Below, in pieces: positions 8,063 through 15,821 of a DNA stretch of 64,000 bases. The translations under genes and the position numbers were made by a program. Source of the DNA: Thermohalobaculum sp039815685 (GTDB lineage Bacteria; Pseudomonadota; Alphaproteobacteria; Rhodobacterales; Rhodobacteraceae). Where the stretch lies: positions 62,001 through 126,000 of the forward strand of contig JBCBYV010000002.1 in the NCBI GenBank assembly GCA_039815685.1, written 5' to 3'. The notes beneath the pieces are model-generated. The model saw only the letters and a program-made list of their open reading frames with translations, was not told the origin of the DNA and did no database searches. How positions within the stretch are numbered: the first letter of the stretch is position 1; the number at the start of each line of letters is the position of its first letter.

Positions 8063-9268
8063 ATGACGGCGACGGAGAGTGAGGGCGCTGGCGCCCCTTG
8101 GGCTCCTCGGTGGGCGCTCGGGCTCATGTCGGGGACCTCGCTGGATGGCGTGGACGCCGCGCTGATCGAGACGAACGGCGAGCGGGTGACAGCGTTTGGC
8201 GAGACGAGCTTCCTACCTTATGCGCCGGAGGACCTTGAGTACCTAGCACCGGTGATGGCTGAGCCGGCGCTCCATCGCGAGGCGGCGCCAGGGTCGCTGG
8301 AGGCCGCGCGGCTCGCAAAGGCGTCGCGCGATGTCGTCCGGCTGCATGCCCGGGCTGCCGCCGATCTGCTGGCGCGAGCGGCGGACGCGGGCCGGCCGGC
8401 TAGTGCACTTCGCGATGTGCTGATCGGGTTTCATGGTCAGACGCTGCTGCACCTGCCCGAGGAACGTTTCACCTGGCAGCTTGGGGACGGAGCCGCTCTG
8501 GCCGTCGCGCTTGCCCGCCCGGTGGTCTGGGACTTTCGCAGCGCCGATGTCGCGGCGGGGGGGCAGGGCGCACCGCTAGCCCCCTTCTATCATCACGCCT
8601 TGGCAAGACGCGTCGCACCGGACGGTCCGCCGCTTGCCTTTCTCAACATCGGCGGCGTGGCCAACGTCAGCTGGGTCGATCCGCGCATCGTCGACCCGGC
8701 CGCGCCCGGTGCGATTGTTGCGTTCGACACAGGACCGGGCAACGCGCTCATCAACGACTGGATGCTGACTCGAACGGGCGAGTCCCTGGATCGTGACGGC
8801 GCCGTTGCGGCTCGGGGTCTTGCGGAGGCCAGGGCCGCTGGCTTCGGCGCCTTAGACACCAATTTCGTTGGGGACTTCCTTGCTCGACCGGGTCCTAAAT
8901 CGCTCGACCGCAATGCGTTCAACACGCTGCCCGCCCGGCTCGAGGGGTGGAGCACGGAAGCAGGTGCTGCCGCCCTTACCCTTTTCACGGCCCGCTGCGT
9001 GGCAGCCGCCCGGGCCCATCTACCGAGCGCACCCTCCCGCTGGCTTGTCTGCGGTGGCGGGCGGCGCAATCCGGTGATGATGGCGGCGCTCGCCGAAGAA
9101 CTCGACGCCCCAGTCAACGTGATTGAAGCGGCGGGCCTCGATGGCGACATGCTCGAAGCGCAGGCCTTTGCCTACCTCGCCGTTCGAAGCCTCCGGGGTC
9201 TACCCTTATCGGCGCCCGCCATCACCGGCGTTCCAACCCCGCTGACGGGCGGTCGATTGTCCCGATAG
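8063..9268 (+). CDS. anmK: Anhydro-N-acetylmuramic acid kinase
   Basis: A 401-residue kinase that converts 1,6-anhydro-MurNAc to MurNAc-6-phosphate with ring opening, in peptidoglycan recycling. The N terminus LGLMSGTSLDGVDAALIE carries the phosphate-binding and catalytic-Asp region. FLNIGGVANVSWV and AFDTGPGNALINDW are the remaining ASKHA-type motifs, and LVCGGGRRNPVMMAALAEEL is the adenosine site. It is divergent from tyrS, 91 nt away. Length is slightly longer than the E. coli enzyme (about 369). Confidence 0.94.
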   Translation: MTATESEGAGAPWAPRWALGLMSGTSLDGVDAALIETNGERVTAFGETSFLPYAPEDLEYLAPVMAEPALHREAAPGSLEAARLAKASRDVVRLHARAAADLLARAADAGRPASALRDVLIGFHGQTLLHLPEERFTWQLGDGAALAVALARPVVWDFRSADVAAGGQGAPLAPFYHHALARRVAPDGPPLAFLNIGGVANVSWVDPRIVDPAAPGAIVAFDTGPGNALINDWMLTRTGESLDRDGAVAARGLAEARAAGFGALDTNFVGDFLARPGPKSLDRNAFNTLPARLEGWSTEAGAAALTLFTARCVAAARAHLPSAPSRWLVCGGGRRNPVMMAALAEELDAPVNVIEAAGLDGDMLEAQAFAYLAVRSLRGLPLSAPAITGVPTPLTGGRLSR

Positions 9269-9416
9269 CGGCACGCCGCGCTACCGTCGGATGACCTCAA
9301 TTGCTCAAGAAGACGCCGCGCTGGCACCTGAAGCATCTTGACGGAACGTGAGTTGATCCCGCGTTGGCGGCCGTCGGTTGGGATCGTTTCGATAGGGTCT
9401 GGCCGGGCGGTCGGGA

Positions 9417-10070
9417 TCAGCGGCCGCCTTCGATCATACGGGCGTGGACGTAGCCCTTCACGATGTCGATCATCTCGTCCATGCCGCGCTCGAAAAAGTG
9501 GTTGGCCTCGGGTACCGTGGCATGGGTGATCGTGATGCCCTTCTGCTGTTTCAGCTTCTCGACGAGCTTCTTCTCGATATCGACAGGGGGCACGATCCGG
9601 TCAGCCTCGCCATTGATCACGAGGCCCGAGGAGGGGCAGGGCGCTAGGAAGCTGAAATCGTACATGTTCGCGGGCGGGGCGACGCTCACGAAACCGTTGA
9701 TTTCCGGCCGTCGCATCAGCAGCTGCATGCCGATCCACGCGCCGAACGAGAAGCCGGCGACCCAGCAGGCCCGCGCATTGCCGTTCATGCTCTGGAGATA
9801 GTCTAGGGCTGAGGCCGCGTCGGAGAGCTCGCCGATCCCCTGATCGAACTCCCCCTGACTGCGCCCGACGCCACGGAAGTTGAAGCGCATGACGGTGAAG
9901 CCGAGATCCCTGAACGCGTAGTGGAGCGCATAGGTGACCGGGTTGTTCATCGTCCCCCCATATTGCGGATGGGGGTGCAGAATAAGCGCGATGGGCGAGT
10001 CGCGCCCTGGTTCTGGGTGGTACCGCCCCTCGAGCCGGCCTTCGGGTCCCGGAAAGATAACCTCGGGCAT
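9417..10070 (-). CDS. Alpha/beta hydrolase of the serine esterase-like type
   Basis: A 217-residue soluble hydrolase. The nucleophile elbow is GFSFGAWIG (Ser near residue 105), the oxyanion region is LILHPHPQYGGTMNNPVT near residue 28-45, and the C-terminal His lies in PEANHFFERG. The ATG at 10070 has GGGAGACGA upstream; the extension to 10409 would run through the iscR promoter region and is rejected. Its substrate cannot be predicted. The gene is divergent from the iscR-suf operon, and similar hydrolases sit next to iscR in related genomes as far as I recall. The Irr-like box at 10147 lies 77 nt upstream of its start, so shared regulation is possible. Confidence 0.82.
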   Translation of the reverse strand: MPEVIFPGPEGRLEGRYHPEPGRDSPIALILHPHPQYGGTMNNPVTYALHYAFRDLGFTVMRFNFRGVGRSQGEFDQGIGELSDAASALDYLQSMNGNARACWVAGFSFGAWIGMQLLMRRPEINGFVSVAPPANMYDFSFLAPCPSSGLVINGEADRIVPPVDIEKKLVEKLKQQKGITITHATVPEANHFFERGMDEMIDIVKGYVHARMIEGGR

Positions 10071-10125
10071 CGTCGTCTCCCGCTCAAGGTGAGGCCAGGA
10101 CGCCGGACGGCGCTGACCCGAAAGC

Positions 10126-10154
10126 TTGACAAGTGCAGTCAGCAAATCTAGAAC
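10126..10154 (+). promoter_or_regulatory. Candidate distal promoter of the iscR-suf operon
   Basis: TTGACA at 10126-10131 (perfect -35), a 17-nt spacer and TAGAAC at 10149-10154. The -10 lies inside the Irr-like box. Transcription from here would give a leader of about 235 nt before iscR. Within 10071-10395, the gene-free stretch between the hydrolase and iscR, this is the most convincing promoter; the second candidate is at 10330. Confidence 0.5.
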
Positions 10155-10163
10155 GTTTCTAAA
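10147..10163. promoter_or_regulatory. Irr-type iron-control box upstream of iscR
   Basis: The 17-mer at 10147-10163 reads TCTAGAA-CGT-TTCTAAA. It agrees with the alphaproteobacterial Irr (ICE) box as I know it, TTTAGAA-N3-TTCTAAA, at every specified position but the second. It overlaps the -10 of the candidate promoter, so a bound regulator would block RNA polymerase. Irr control of iron-sulfur assembly genes is established in Rhodobacter-type bacteria; for this organism it is inference. Confidence 0.65.
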
Positions 10164-10329
10164 TCGCCACCGACTGCCGCACTCCTGGTGCGCAAGGGCA
10201 GCGCAGCCAGCACATCGTCTGCTACCGCCATCGCGTGCGGGTGCGCCTGCCCCTTGAGGGCTGAGGGCGTAGAGCGGCGGCCAGCCGTCGTCAACTGAAA
10301 CGCGCGCGGCGCGGTTTCCGTCGGGTGGA

Positions 10330-10357
10330 TTGCCAGACCGGGATCGCGCCGTAGACT
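10330..10357 (+). promoter_or_regulatory. Candidate proximal promoter of iscR
   Basis: TTGCCA at 10330-10335, spacer 16 nt, TAGACT at 10352-10357. Transcription would begin near 10364, about 30 nt before the iscR ATG. It would escape an Irr-box-bound repressor 170 nt upstream, giving the operon a second input. Confidence 0.35.
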
Positions 10358-10395
10358 GGCGGCGTCGAGCGTCGCGAGGGAGGATCGGAGACGCC

Positions 10396-10893
10396 ATGAA
10401 GCTCAGCACGCGAGGCCGTTACGCCGTCACCGCGCTTGCCGATATTGCGATCCACGGGCGGCATGGCGCTGTGCCTCTGGCTGACATTGCGGAGCGGCAG
10501 AGTATCTCGGTCGCCTATCTCGAGCAGCTCTTCGGCAAGCTCCGGAAGGCGGGACTCGTGAGCTCCGTGCGCGGACCGGGCGGCGGCTACCGCCTCGCGC
10601 GGGAGGCCGGCGAAATGCGCGTCTCGGACGTCATGTCGGCCGTGGATGAGCGCCTGAATGCGATGGGGTGTGACGGCAAGTGGGAGGAGGGGCTCGGCTG
10701 CGGCAAGTCGAAGGAAGCCTGCCTCACCCATGCGCTCTGGGAGCAGCTCTCCGCGCATGTCCATGTCTTCCTCTCCAAGGTGACCATCGCGGATGTGATC
10801 GGCGACCGGATGATCCCGTGTCCTGCCGTGCCTGATTTCGGCGCGGAGGTGCCTGAGACGGCCGAGTCGGTGGCCGAAGGGACACGCCATTGA
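10396..10893 (+). CDS. iscR: Rrf2-family iron-sulfur regulator IscR
   Basis: A 165-residue winged-helix regulator. MKLSTRGRYAVTALADIA and the GGGYRLAR wing (residues 62-69) are standard Rrf2/IscR features. Three cysteines, Cys92, Cys102 and Cys109, with His112 nearby, form the likely [2Fe-2S] site, with wider spacing than in E. coli IscR. The ATG at 10396 has GGAG upstream. It is first in the suf operon and its last codons overlap the TTG start of the next gene (TTGA). By family knowledge it reports cluster status and adjusts suf expression; the altered Cys spacing resembles other alphaproteobacterial IscR proteins. Confidence 0.92.
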   Translation: MKLSTRGRYAVTALADIAIHGRHGAVPLADIAERQSISVAYLEQLFGKLRKAGLVSSVRGPGGGYRLAREAGEMRVSDVMSAVDERLNAMGCDGKWEEGLGCGKSKEACLTHALWEQLSAHVHVFLSKVTIADVIGDRMIPCPAVPDFGAEVPETAESVAEGTRH

Positions 10894-12092
10894 CAGGCCT
10901 CGACGGCCGACGCGTCTATCTCGATTGGAACGCCACGGCCCCCCTCAGGCCGGAGGCTCGTGCCGCCATGCTCGAAGCCATGGACACTCTCGGCAACCCC
11001 TCCAGCGTTCACGCGGAAGGCCGCGCAGCGCGGGCAATTGTTGAGCGAGCTCGAGCGGACGTATCGACGCTCGTCAGCTGCGAGCCGGATGAACTCGTGT
11101 TCACCTCAGGTGCGACTGAGGCGGCACAGCGCGTGATCTTCGGCAGCGGCTACTATCGGTGCTCAGTGCACTTGATGGAGCATGACGCGGTCGAAGGTGC
11201 ATCATGGTTCTGGAACGACAGCTACCGGATGCCCGAGAGTCTCGCTGATGACTTGCAGTTGTTCAACGGGTTGCAAAACAACGACTTTGCTCCGGATCAG
11301 GGGGCGCTCCTGAAGAGCCTGCGCGCCGAGTCGGTTCTGGTTTGCATGCAGCATGGCAACAGCGAGACCGGGGTTATCAGCGATCTCCCACAACACAGAG
11401 TTGGAGAACGCTGGACAAAGAATGTCGGCGTTCTGCGAGACATCACTCAAAGCGTTGGCCGCGTCGCCGGACCGTATCATCTCGGCGCCAGCCTTGGTGA
11501 GAAAAGCGCGGTCTTGCCACAGTTTCTCATCGCGTCGTGCCACAAGCTTGGAGGTTGCGGCGGCATTGGCGCGATGACGATGATTGGAAACGCCCAACTA
11601 AAGCATGTCATCAAAGGCGGCGGGCAGGAACAGGGGCGGCGGTCTGGGACCGAGAATGTGGTCGGGATCGCGGGGTTTGGGGCGGCGGCGGTGGCGGCCA
11701 AGCGGGATCTCGAGGCGGGGGTGTGGGATCGGGTCGAAAAACTTAGAAACATTCTAGAAGAAGGCCTTGAAGCCGCCGCGCCCGACCTCATCATATTTGG
11801 TAGCGAAGCGTCGCGATTGCCGAACACCTCGTGCTTCGCGGTGCCGGGCTGGAAAGGTGAGACGCAGGTGATGCAGCTCGACCTCGCGGGCTTTGCGGTG
11901 AGCGCCGGCAACGCCTGCTCGAGTGGGAAGGTCAAGGAGAGCCGGGTACTCCGCGCCATGGGCTTCGACAGCCTCACCGCGTCGAGCGCGATCAGGGTCA
12001 GCCTCGGACCCACCACGACCGAGGCGGAGATACGGGCGTTTCTTGCCGCCTGGACGGAACTTTATCGGAAGCGCGCACGCCGCGCGGCTTGA
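10890..12092 (+). CDS. Class V cysteine desulfurase (NifS/IscS-like), compositionally mosaic
   Basis: A 400-residue PLP enzyme that releases sulfur from cysteine as a persulfide. Catalytic elements are present: HDAV in the stacking-His region, NSETGV, DITQ (PLP-pyridine Asp), SCHK with His218-Lys219 (Schiff-base Lys), GGGQEQGRRSGTENV, and the mobile loop SAGNACSSGKV with Cys near 342. The TTG start at 10890 overlaps the iscR stop. The segment around 11150-11600 diverges from the usual family text and is lower in G+C than the ends, while the N- and C-terminal parts look ordinary. Together with sufS this gives the locus two desulfurases. It also carries an Irr-like box at 11742. Confidence 0.85.
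   Translation: MTGLDGRRVYLDWNATAPLRPEARAAMLEAMDTLGNPSSVHAEGRAARAIVERARADVSTLVSCEPDELVFTSGATEAAQRVIFGSGYYRCSVHLMEHDAVEGASWFWNDSYRMPESLADDLQLFNGLQNNDFAPDQGALLKSLRAESVLVCMQHGNSETGVISDLPQHRVGERWTKNVGVLRDITQSVGRVAGPYHLGASLGEKSAVLPQFLIASCHKLGGCGGIGAMTMIGNAQLKHVIKGGGQEQGRRSGTENVVGIAGFGAAAVAAKRDLEAGVWDRVEKLRNILEEGLEAAAPDLIIFGSEASRLPNTSCFAVPGWKGETQVMQLDLAGFAVSAGNACSSGKVKESRVLRAMGFDSLTASSAIRVSLGPTTTEAEIRAFLAAWTELYRKRARRAA
11742..11758. promoter_or_regulatory. Irr-like box inside the cysteine desulfurase gene
   Basis: CTTAGAA-ACA-TTCTAGA at 11742-11758 matches the TTTAGAA-N3-TTCTAAA pattern in 12 of 14 specified positions. It lies in a short A+T-rich patch inside a G+C-rich coding stretch, 353 nt upstream of the sufB start. 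I could not find a convincing -35/-10 pair beside it. Confidence 0.4.
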
Positions 12093-12110
12093 GGTCGAAG
12101 GAGACGGGCT

Positions 12111-13629
12111 ATGACCGCACTCGATGTCGATGTGAAGGACGGGGTCGACCAGGAGACCATCGATACCGTGCGGGCGATGGGGGCCTACAAATACGGCTGG
12201 TCCACTGATGTCGATATGGAGTTCGCGCCCAAGGGCCTGAACGAGGACATCGTGCGCCTGATCTCGGCCAAGAAGAACGAGCCCGAGTGGATGCTCGACT
12301 GGCGGCTCGAAGCCTTCCGCCGTTGGCAGACTCAGGCTGAGCCCGACTGGGCGATGCTGGAGATCAAGCCGATCGACTACCAGGACCAGTATTACTACGC
12401 GCAGCCCAAGAGCTTTAAGGAGAAGCCGAAGAGCCTCGACGAGGTCGATCCGGAGCTGCTGCGCACCTACGAGAAACTCGGCATCCCGCTCCGCGAGCAG
12501 GCGATCCTGGCTGGCGTCGAGGGCGCGGGCGACGCGCCGGCGGAGGGCCGCAAGGTCGCCGTCGATGCCGTTTTCGACAGCGTCAGCGTCGGCACGACCT
12601 TCAAGGACGAGCTCTCGAAGCACGGCATCATCTTCTGCTCGATCTCCGAGGCGGTGCAGGAGCATCCGGAGCTTGTGAAGAAGTACCTGGGCTCGGTCAT
12701 CCCGAGCTCGGACAACAAGTTTGCGACGCTCAATGCGGCAGTCTTCTCGGATGGTAGCTTCGTCTACATCCCCGAAGGCGTGCGCTGCCCGATGGAGCTC
12801 AGCACCTATTTCCGCATCAACGCGGAGAACACGGGCCAGTTCGAGCGTACGCTGATCATCGCGGACAAGGGCTCCTACGTCTCGTATCTCGAAGGCTGCA
12901 CCGCGCCGATGCGGGGATGAGAATCAGCTCCACGCCGCCTGCGTCGAGCTGATCGCGCTCGAGGACGCGGAGATCAAGTATTCGACCGTCCAGAACTGGT
13001 ACCCGGGCGACGAGAACGGCAAGGGCGGCATCTACAATTTCGTGACCAAACGAGCGGACTGCCGCGGCGCACGCTCGAAGGTGTCGTGGACCCAGGTCGA
13101 GACCGGCTCAGCGATTACCTGGAAGTACCCCTCCTGCATCCTCAGGGGTGAGGAGAGCCAGGGCGAGTTTTACTCGATCGCCATCGCCAACAACGCGCAG
13201 CAGGCCGATACCGGCACGAAGATGATCCATCTCGGCAAGAACACGCGGAGCCGGATCGTCTCGAAAGGGATCAGCGCCGGTCGCGCGCAGAATACCTATC
13301 GCGGGCTCGTCAGCATGCACCCGCGGGCAAAGAACAGCAGAAACTTCACCCAGTGCGACAGTCTCCTGATCGGCTCGGATTGCGGCGCACACACCGTTCC
13401 CTATATCGAGGTGAAGAATGCGAGCAGCCGGGCCGAGCACGAGGCCACCACCTCCAAGGTCGACGAGGACCAGCTCTTCTATTGCCGCAGCCGCGGCATG
13501 GATGAGGAAGAAGCCGTCGCCCTCGTCGTAAACGGTTTCTGCAAGGAAGTGTTGCAGGAACTGCCGATGGAGTTCGCCGTCGAGGCACAGAAGCTCGTGG
13601 CGATCTCGTTGGAGGGATCGGTCGGCTGA
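12111..13629 (+). pseudogene. sufB: SufB, Fe-S assembly scaffold component, disrupted by a +1 frameshift
   Basis: The first 268 codons (ATG 12111, AAGGAG upstream) read as SufB up to YLEGCTAPMR, then hit TGA at 12918-12920. Dropping one G from the run at 12913-12916 restores the family sequence DENQLHAACVELIALEDAEIKYSTVQNWYPGDENGKGG and a continuous frame from 12916 to 13629, giving about 505 residues, the normal length. The C-terminal part holds the conserved LIGSDCGAHTVPYIEVKN core and DEDQLFYCRSRGMDEEEA. SufB with SufC and SufD builds Fe-S clusters and is normally essential. A homopolymer sequencing error or a very recent mutation is therefore more likely than real loss. Confidence 0.9.
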
Positions 13630-13837
13630 TCGTTGCCGGTCGGTGAAACGTCTCACGGCGGACCGACGAAGAAGTGAGTGATGGACTGCGACGGAGTGGG
13701 GCACTCAAGCGTTCCATCCATCGCTGACAGCGGCGGCCGGGCAGGGGTCTGGGCGCCGAGGTGGAGCGCCTTGCTGGCGGCTCCGCCCATGAAGCGGCGC
13801 CGATCTTGGCCAGCCGCCCAAAAGACGGAGAGCAGCT

Positions 13838-14119
13838 ATGATGAACGACGTTAAGGAAGGCGCGCGACTTCTCCTTTTGGCCGAGACGGCCGAGAAGCAC
13901 CTGAAGGAGCATGGCCACGACGTGGCGGTCGCGGCGAATGACGATCTCACGGCCTTCGACATCAATCCGACGGGCGATGGTGAGCGGTTCTGCCGCGTGC
14001 AGGCGATCGGCCGCGAGAGCTGGGAGGTTGTGCGCTCGAACGGCGAGACACTTACCGGCATCGGCAGCGAGCAGACCTTCCTCACGATGATCGAGCGCGT
14101 GGTTGGCTCCGGCCGCTGA
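13838..14119 (+). CDS. Small uncharacterised protein in the suf operon
   Basis: A 93-residue soluble, acidic protein starting at a double ATG (13838) after GGAG. It reads as one compact domain with a helical N terminus (EGARLLLLAETAEKHLKE) and a central part with alternating strands ending in SWEVVRSNGETLTGIGSEQ. I do not recognise a family. It lies between sufB (208 nt downstream of its stop) and the cupin gene on the same strand, so it may belong to the operon, but the large gap could hold a separate promoter; I see no clear one. Confidence 0.6.
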   Translation: MMNDVKEGARLLLLAETAEKHLKEHGHDVAVAANDDLTAFDINPTGDGERFCRVQAIGRESWEVVRSNGETLTGIGSEQTFLTMIERVVGSGR

Positions 14120-14131
14120 GAACGTGCCTTG

Positions 14132-14149
14132 AGGGCCCTGCTGGGCCCT
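14132..14149 (+). terminator. Intercistronic hairpin before the cupin gene
   Basis: AGGGCCC (14132-14138), loop TGCT, GGGCCCT (14143-14149): a perfect 7-bp stem 12 nt after the preceding stop. No U-tract follows, so it may be an mRNA-stabilising or processing hairpin rather than a terminator. Confidence 0.3.
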
Positions 14150-14165
14150 GCGAAAGGGGGGAGCC

Positions 14166-14678
14166 ATGGACGAGGATGCGAAACCTGTAATCGCCCTCGG
14201 CGAGGCTTCAGGCTTCCCCCTGTCGCCGCCCGGTGGCAGCGACCGGTTTGGAGCAACCGTCGCGCCACTCGGCAAGGCTCTGGGCCTGACGCGCCTAGGC
14301 GCCATGGTATGTACCATCGAGCCCGGCAAGCGGGCATTTCCCTTCCATAACCACCTCGCCAACGACGAGCTCTTCGTGATCCTCGAAGGGGCGGGCGAGG
14401 TACGCTTCGGCGATGCGGTGCATGCCGTGAAGGCCGGTGACCTGATTGGCTGCCCCAAAGGCGGTCCCGAGACGGCGCATCAGATCGTCAATACGGGCGA
14501 CGCGGCACTCCGCTACCTCGGCGTCTCCTCCTGGCAGGACCCGGACGTCGTCGAATATCCCGACAGCGGGAAATTCGCGACGATTGCCATCGCGCCGGGG
14601 CAAGACTTTTTCTCCGCCCACCTTAACTTTGTCGGCAAGCGCGAGGATGGCAGGGACTATTGGGAGGGTGAGGCGTGA
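14166..14678 (+). CDS. Cupin-domain protein
   Basis: A 170-residue protein with a cupin-2 barrel at about residues 45-120: PFHNHLANDELFVILEGAGEVRFGD gives the HxH and Glu of the metal site and PETAHQIVNTGDAALRYLGVSS the second motif with His. The ATG at 14166 follows GGGGGGAG. Such single cupins bind a metal and may be isomerases, dioxygenases or sugar-binding proteins; nothing here fixes the reaction. It overlaps the next gene (YbjQ family) by four bases in a GTGA arrangement, which indicates joint translation. Confidence 0.78.
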   Translation: MDEDAKPVIALGEASGFPLSPPGGSDRFGATVAPLGKALGLTRLGAMVCTIEPGKRAFPFHNHLANDELFVILEGAGEVRFGDAVHAVKAGDLIGCPKGGPETAHQIVNTGDAALRYLGVSSWQDPDVVEYPDSGKFATIAIAPGQDFFSAHLNFVGKREDGRDYWEGEA

Positions 14679-14995
14679 TCCTGACGACGACCAACGCCAT
14701 CGAGGGGCACCGCATCACGGGCTACAAGGGGATCGTGGTGGGCGAGGCCATCATGGGCGCCAACATCTTCCGCGATTTCTTTGCGCAGATCACCGACGTC
14801 GTGGGCGGGCGCTCGGCCGCTTACGAGAGCAAGCTGCAGGACGCGCGCGACACCGCGCTGAAGGAGCTGCAGGAGAAGGCCGAGCAGGCGGGCGGCAACG
14901 CGGTCGTGGGCATCGACCTCGACTATGAGGTCGTCGGCGACAGCATGCTGATGGTCTCCGCCTCCGGCACGGCGGTCTCGGCCGAGCCGGTCTGA
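14675..14995 (+). CDS. YbjQ/UPF0145-family protein
   Basis: A 106-residue protein starting with GTG at 14675 overlapping the stop of the cupin gene. The hallmark sequence is GYKGIVVGEAIMGANIFRDFF followed by GGRSAAYESKLQDARDTALKEL and a C-terminal AVVGIDLDYEVVGDSMLMVSASGTAV. YbjQ proteins form pentamers and are annotated as putative heavy-metal binding; their real function is unknown. Its presence inside an iron-sulfur operon is unusual and raises the question of a metal-related role, which is inference only. Confidence 0.86.
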   Translation: MILTTTNAIEGHRITGYKGIVVGEAIMGANIFRDFFAQITDVVGGRSAAYESKLQDARDTALKELQEKAEQAGGNAVVGIDLDYEVVGDSMLMVSASGTAVSAEPV

Positions 14996-15032
14996 TCCGG
15001 CATCGCGGTTTCAACGATATGGAAGGAGTTGG

Positions 15033-15821
15033 TTGATAACCCGTTTCGCGAAGGGGCCGGAGGACTGGCCCGGCGGCGCGAAGGGCATGAGCATGATCAC
15101 GATCAGCGGCATCGGGGGCGACCCCAAGACGGTATCCGGCGCAATTGCCGAGACGGTGGGGGACACGGTTGCCCACATCGATCGGATGGACCAGGACCCG
15201 GCGCTCCGGGATGCCATCGGTCGAGCTGCTGTACGGATCTTCACCGCTGAGATGGTGCGCCGCTTCGCTCTGGAGCGTGCCGTGATCGCGGAGGAAGTGC
15301 TGGGGGTCGGGCAGGAGGCATGGTCTCCGCCAAGCGCCCCAAGAGCTGACGAGCCTGAGCCGGTCGTTGCCGAGATGGCGATGCCGGACATGGGGGATGA
15401 GACGCCGGAGGCCGGGGATACGGAGCTTCGGCGGCACGAAGATGACGATGAGGCGCCGCTCGATGCGGCCTTCGAGGCGGCTGATGCAGCAGCACTCGTA
15501 GCGCCGTTGCAGGAGGCGCCAATTGACGACGAGGCGACCGCTCTGGGCGATTGGAACGGTATCGCGGAGGAAGAGACAAGGGCCGCAGAGGCCGACGACG
15601 ATGCGGCCAGCACGGCCGGGGCATGGACGGGAGATGACGATGCTGGAGATCCGGAACCTCGAAGTGAGCCTCGAGGAGGAGGACAAGCAGATCCTCAAGG
15701 GCGTGGACCTGACGGTAGAAGCGGGGAAGGTACACGCCATCATGGGCCCGAACGGCTCGGGGAAGTCGACACTGTCCTACGTGTTGGCGGGTCGCGAAGG
15801 CTACGAGGTGCTGGGGGGTAG
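15033..15821 (+). CDS. Acidic uncharacterised protein; 3' end probably frameshifted into sufC
   Basis: The frame begins at TTG 15033 (AAGGAG four bases upstream) or ATG 15087 and encodes a helical N-terminal part (about 20-95, with RAAVRIFTAEMVRRFALERA) followed by an acidic, Ala/Glu/Asp-rich low-complexity region. The last 182 nt overlap sufC in another frame and read as Gly/Arg-rich nonsense. In the third frame a TGA lies at 15635-15637, exactly overlapping an ATG (ATGA) at the sufC start. I therefore suspect that the true protein ends there and that a one-base indel has altered the frame. No family recognised; the pattern resembles a disordered linker protein. Confidence 0.5.
   Translation: MITRFAKGPEDWPGGAKGMSMITISGIGGDPKTVSGAIAETVGDTVAHIDRMDQDPALRDAIGRAAVRIFTAEMVRRFALERAVIAEEVLGVGQEAWSPPSAPRADEPEPVVAEMAMPDMGDETPEAGDTELRRHEDDDEAPLDAAFEAADAAALVAPLQEAPIDDEATALGDWNGIAEEETRAAEADDDAASTAGAWTGDDDAGDPEPRSEPRGGGQADPQGRGPDGRSGEGTRHHGPERLGEVDTVLRVGGSRRLRGAGG

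Noticed and set aside
12111..13629. Two separate genes in the sufB region
   Set aside because: Both frames are consecutive halves of one SufB protein and join exactly at a G-run; the second half has no start with a ribosome-binding site at the join.
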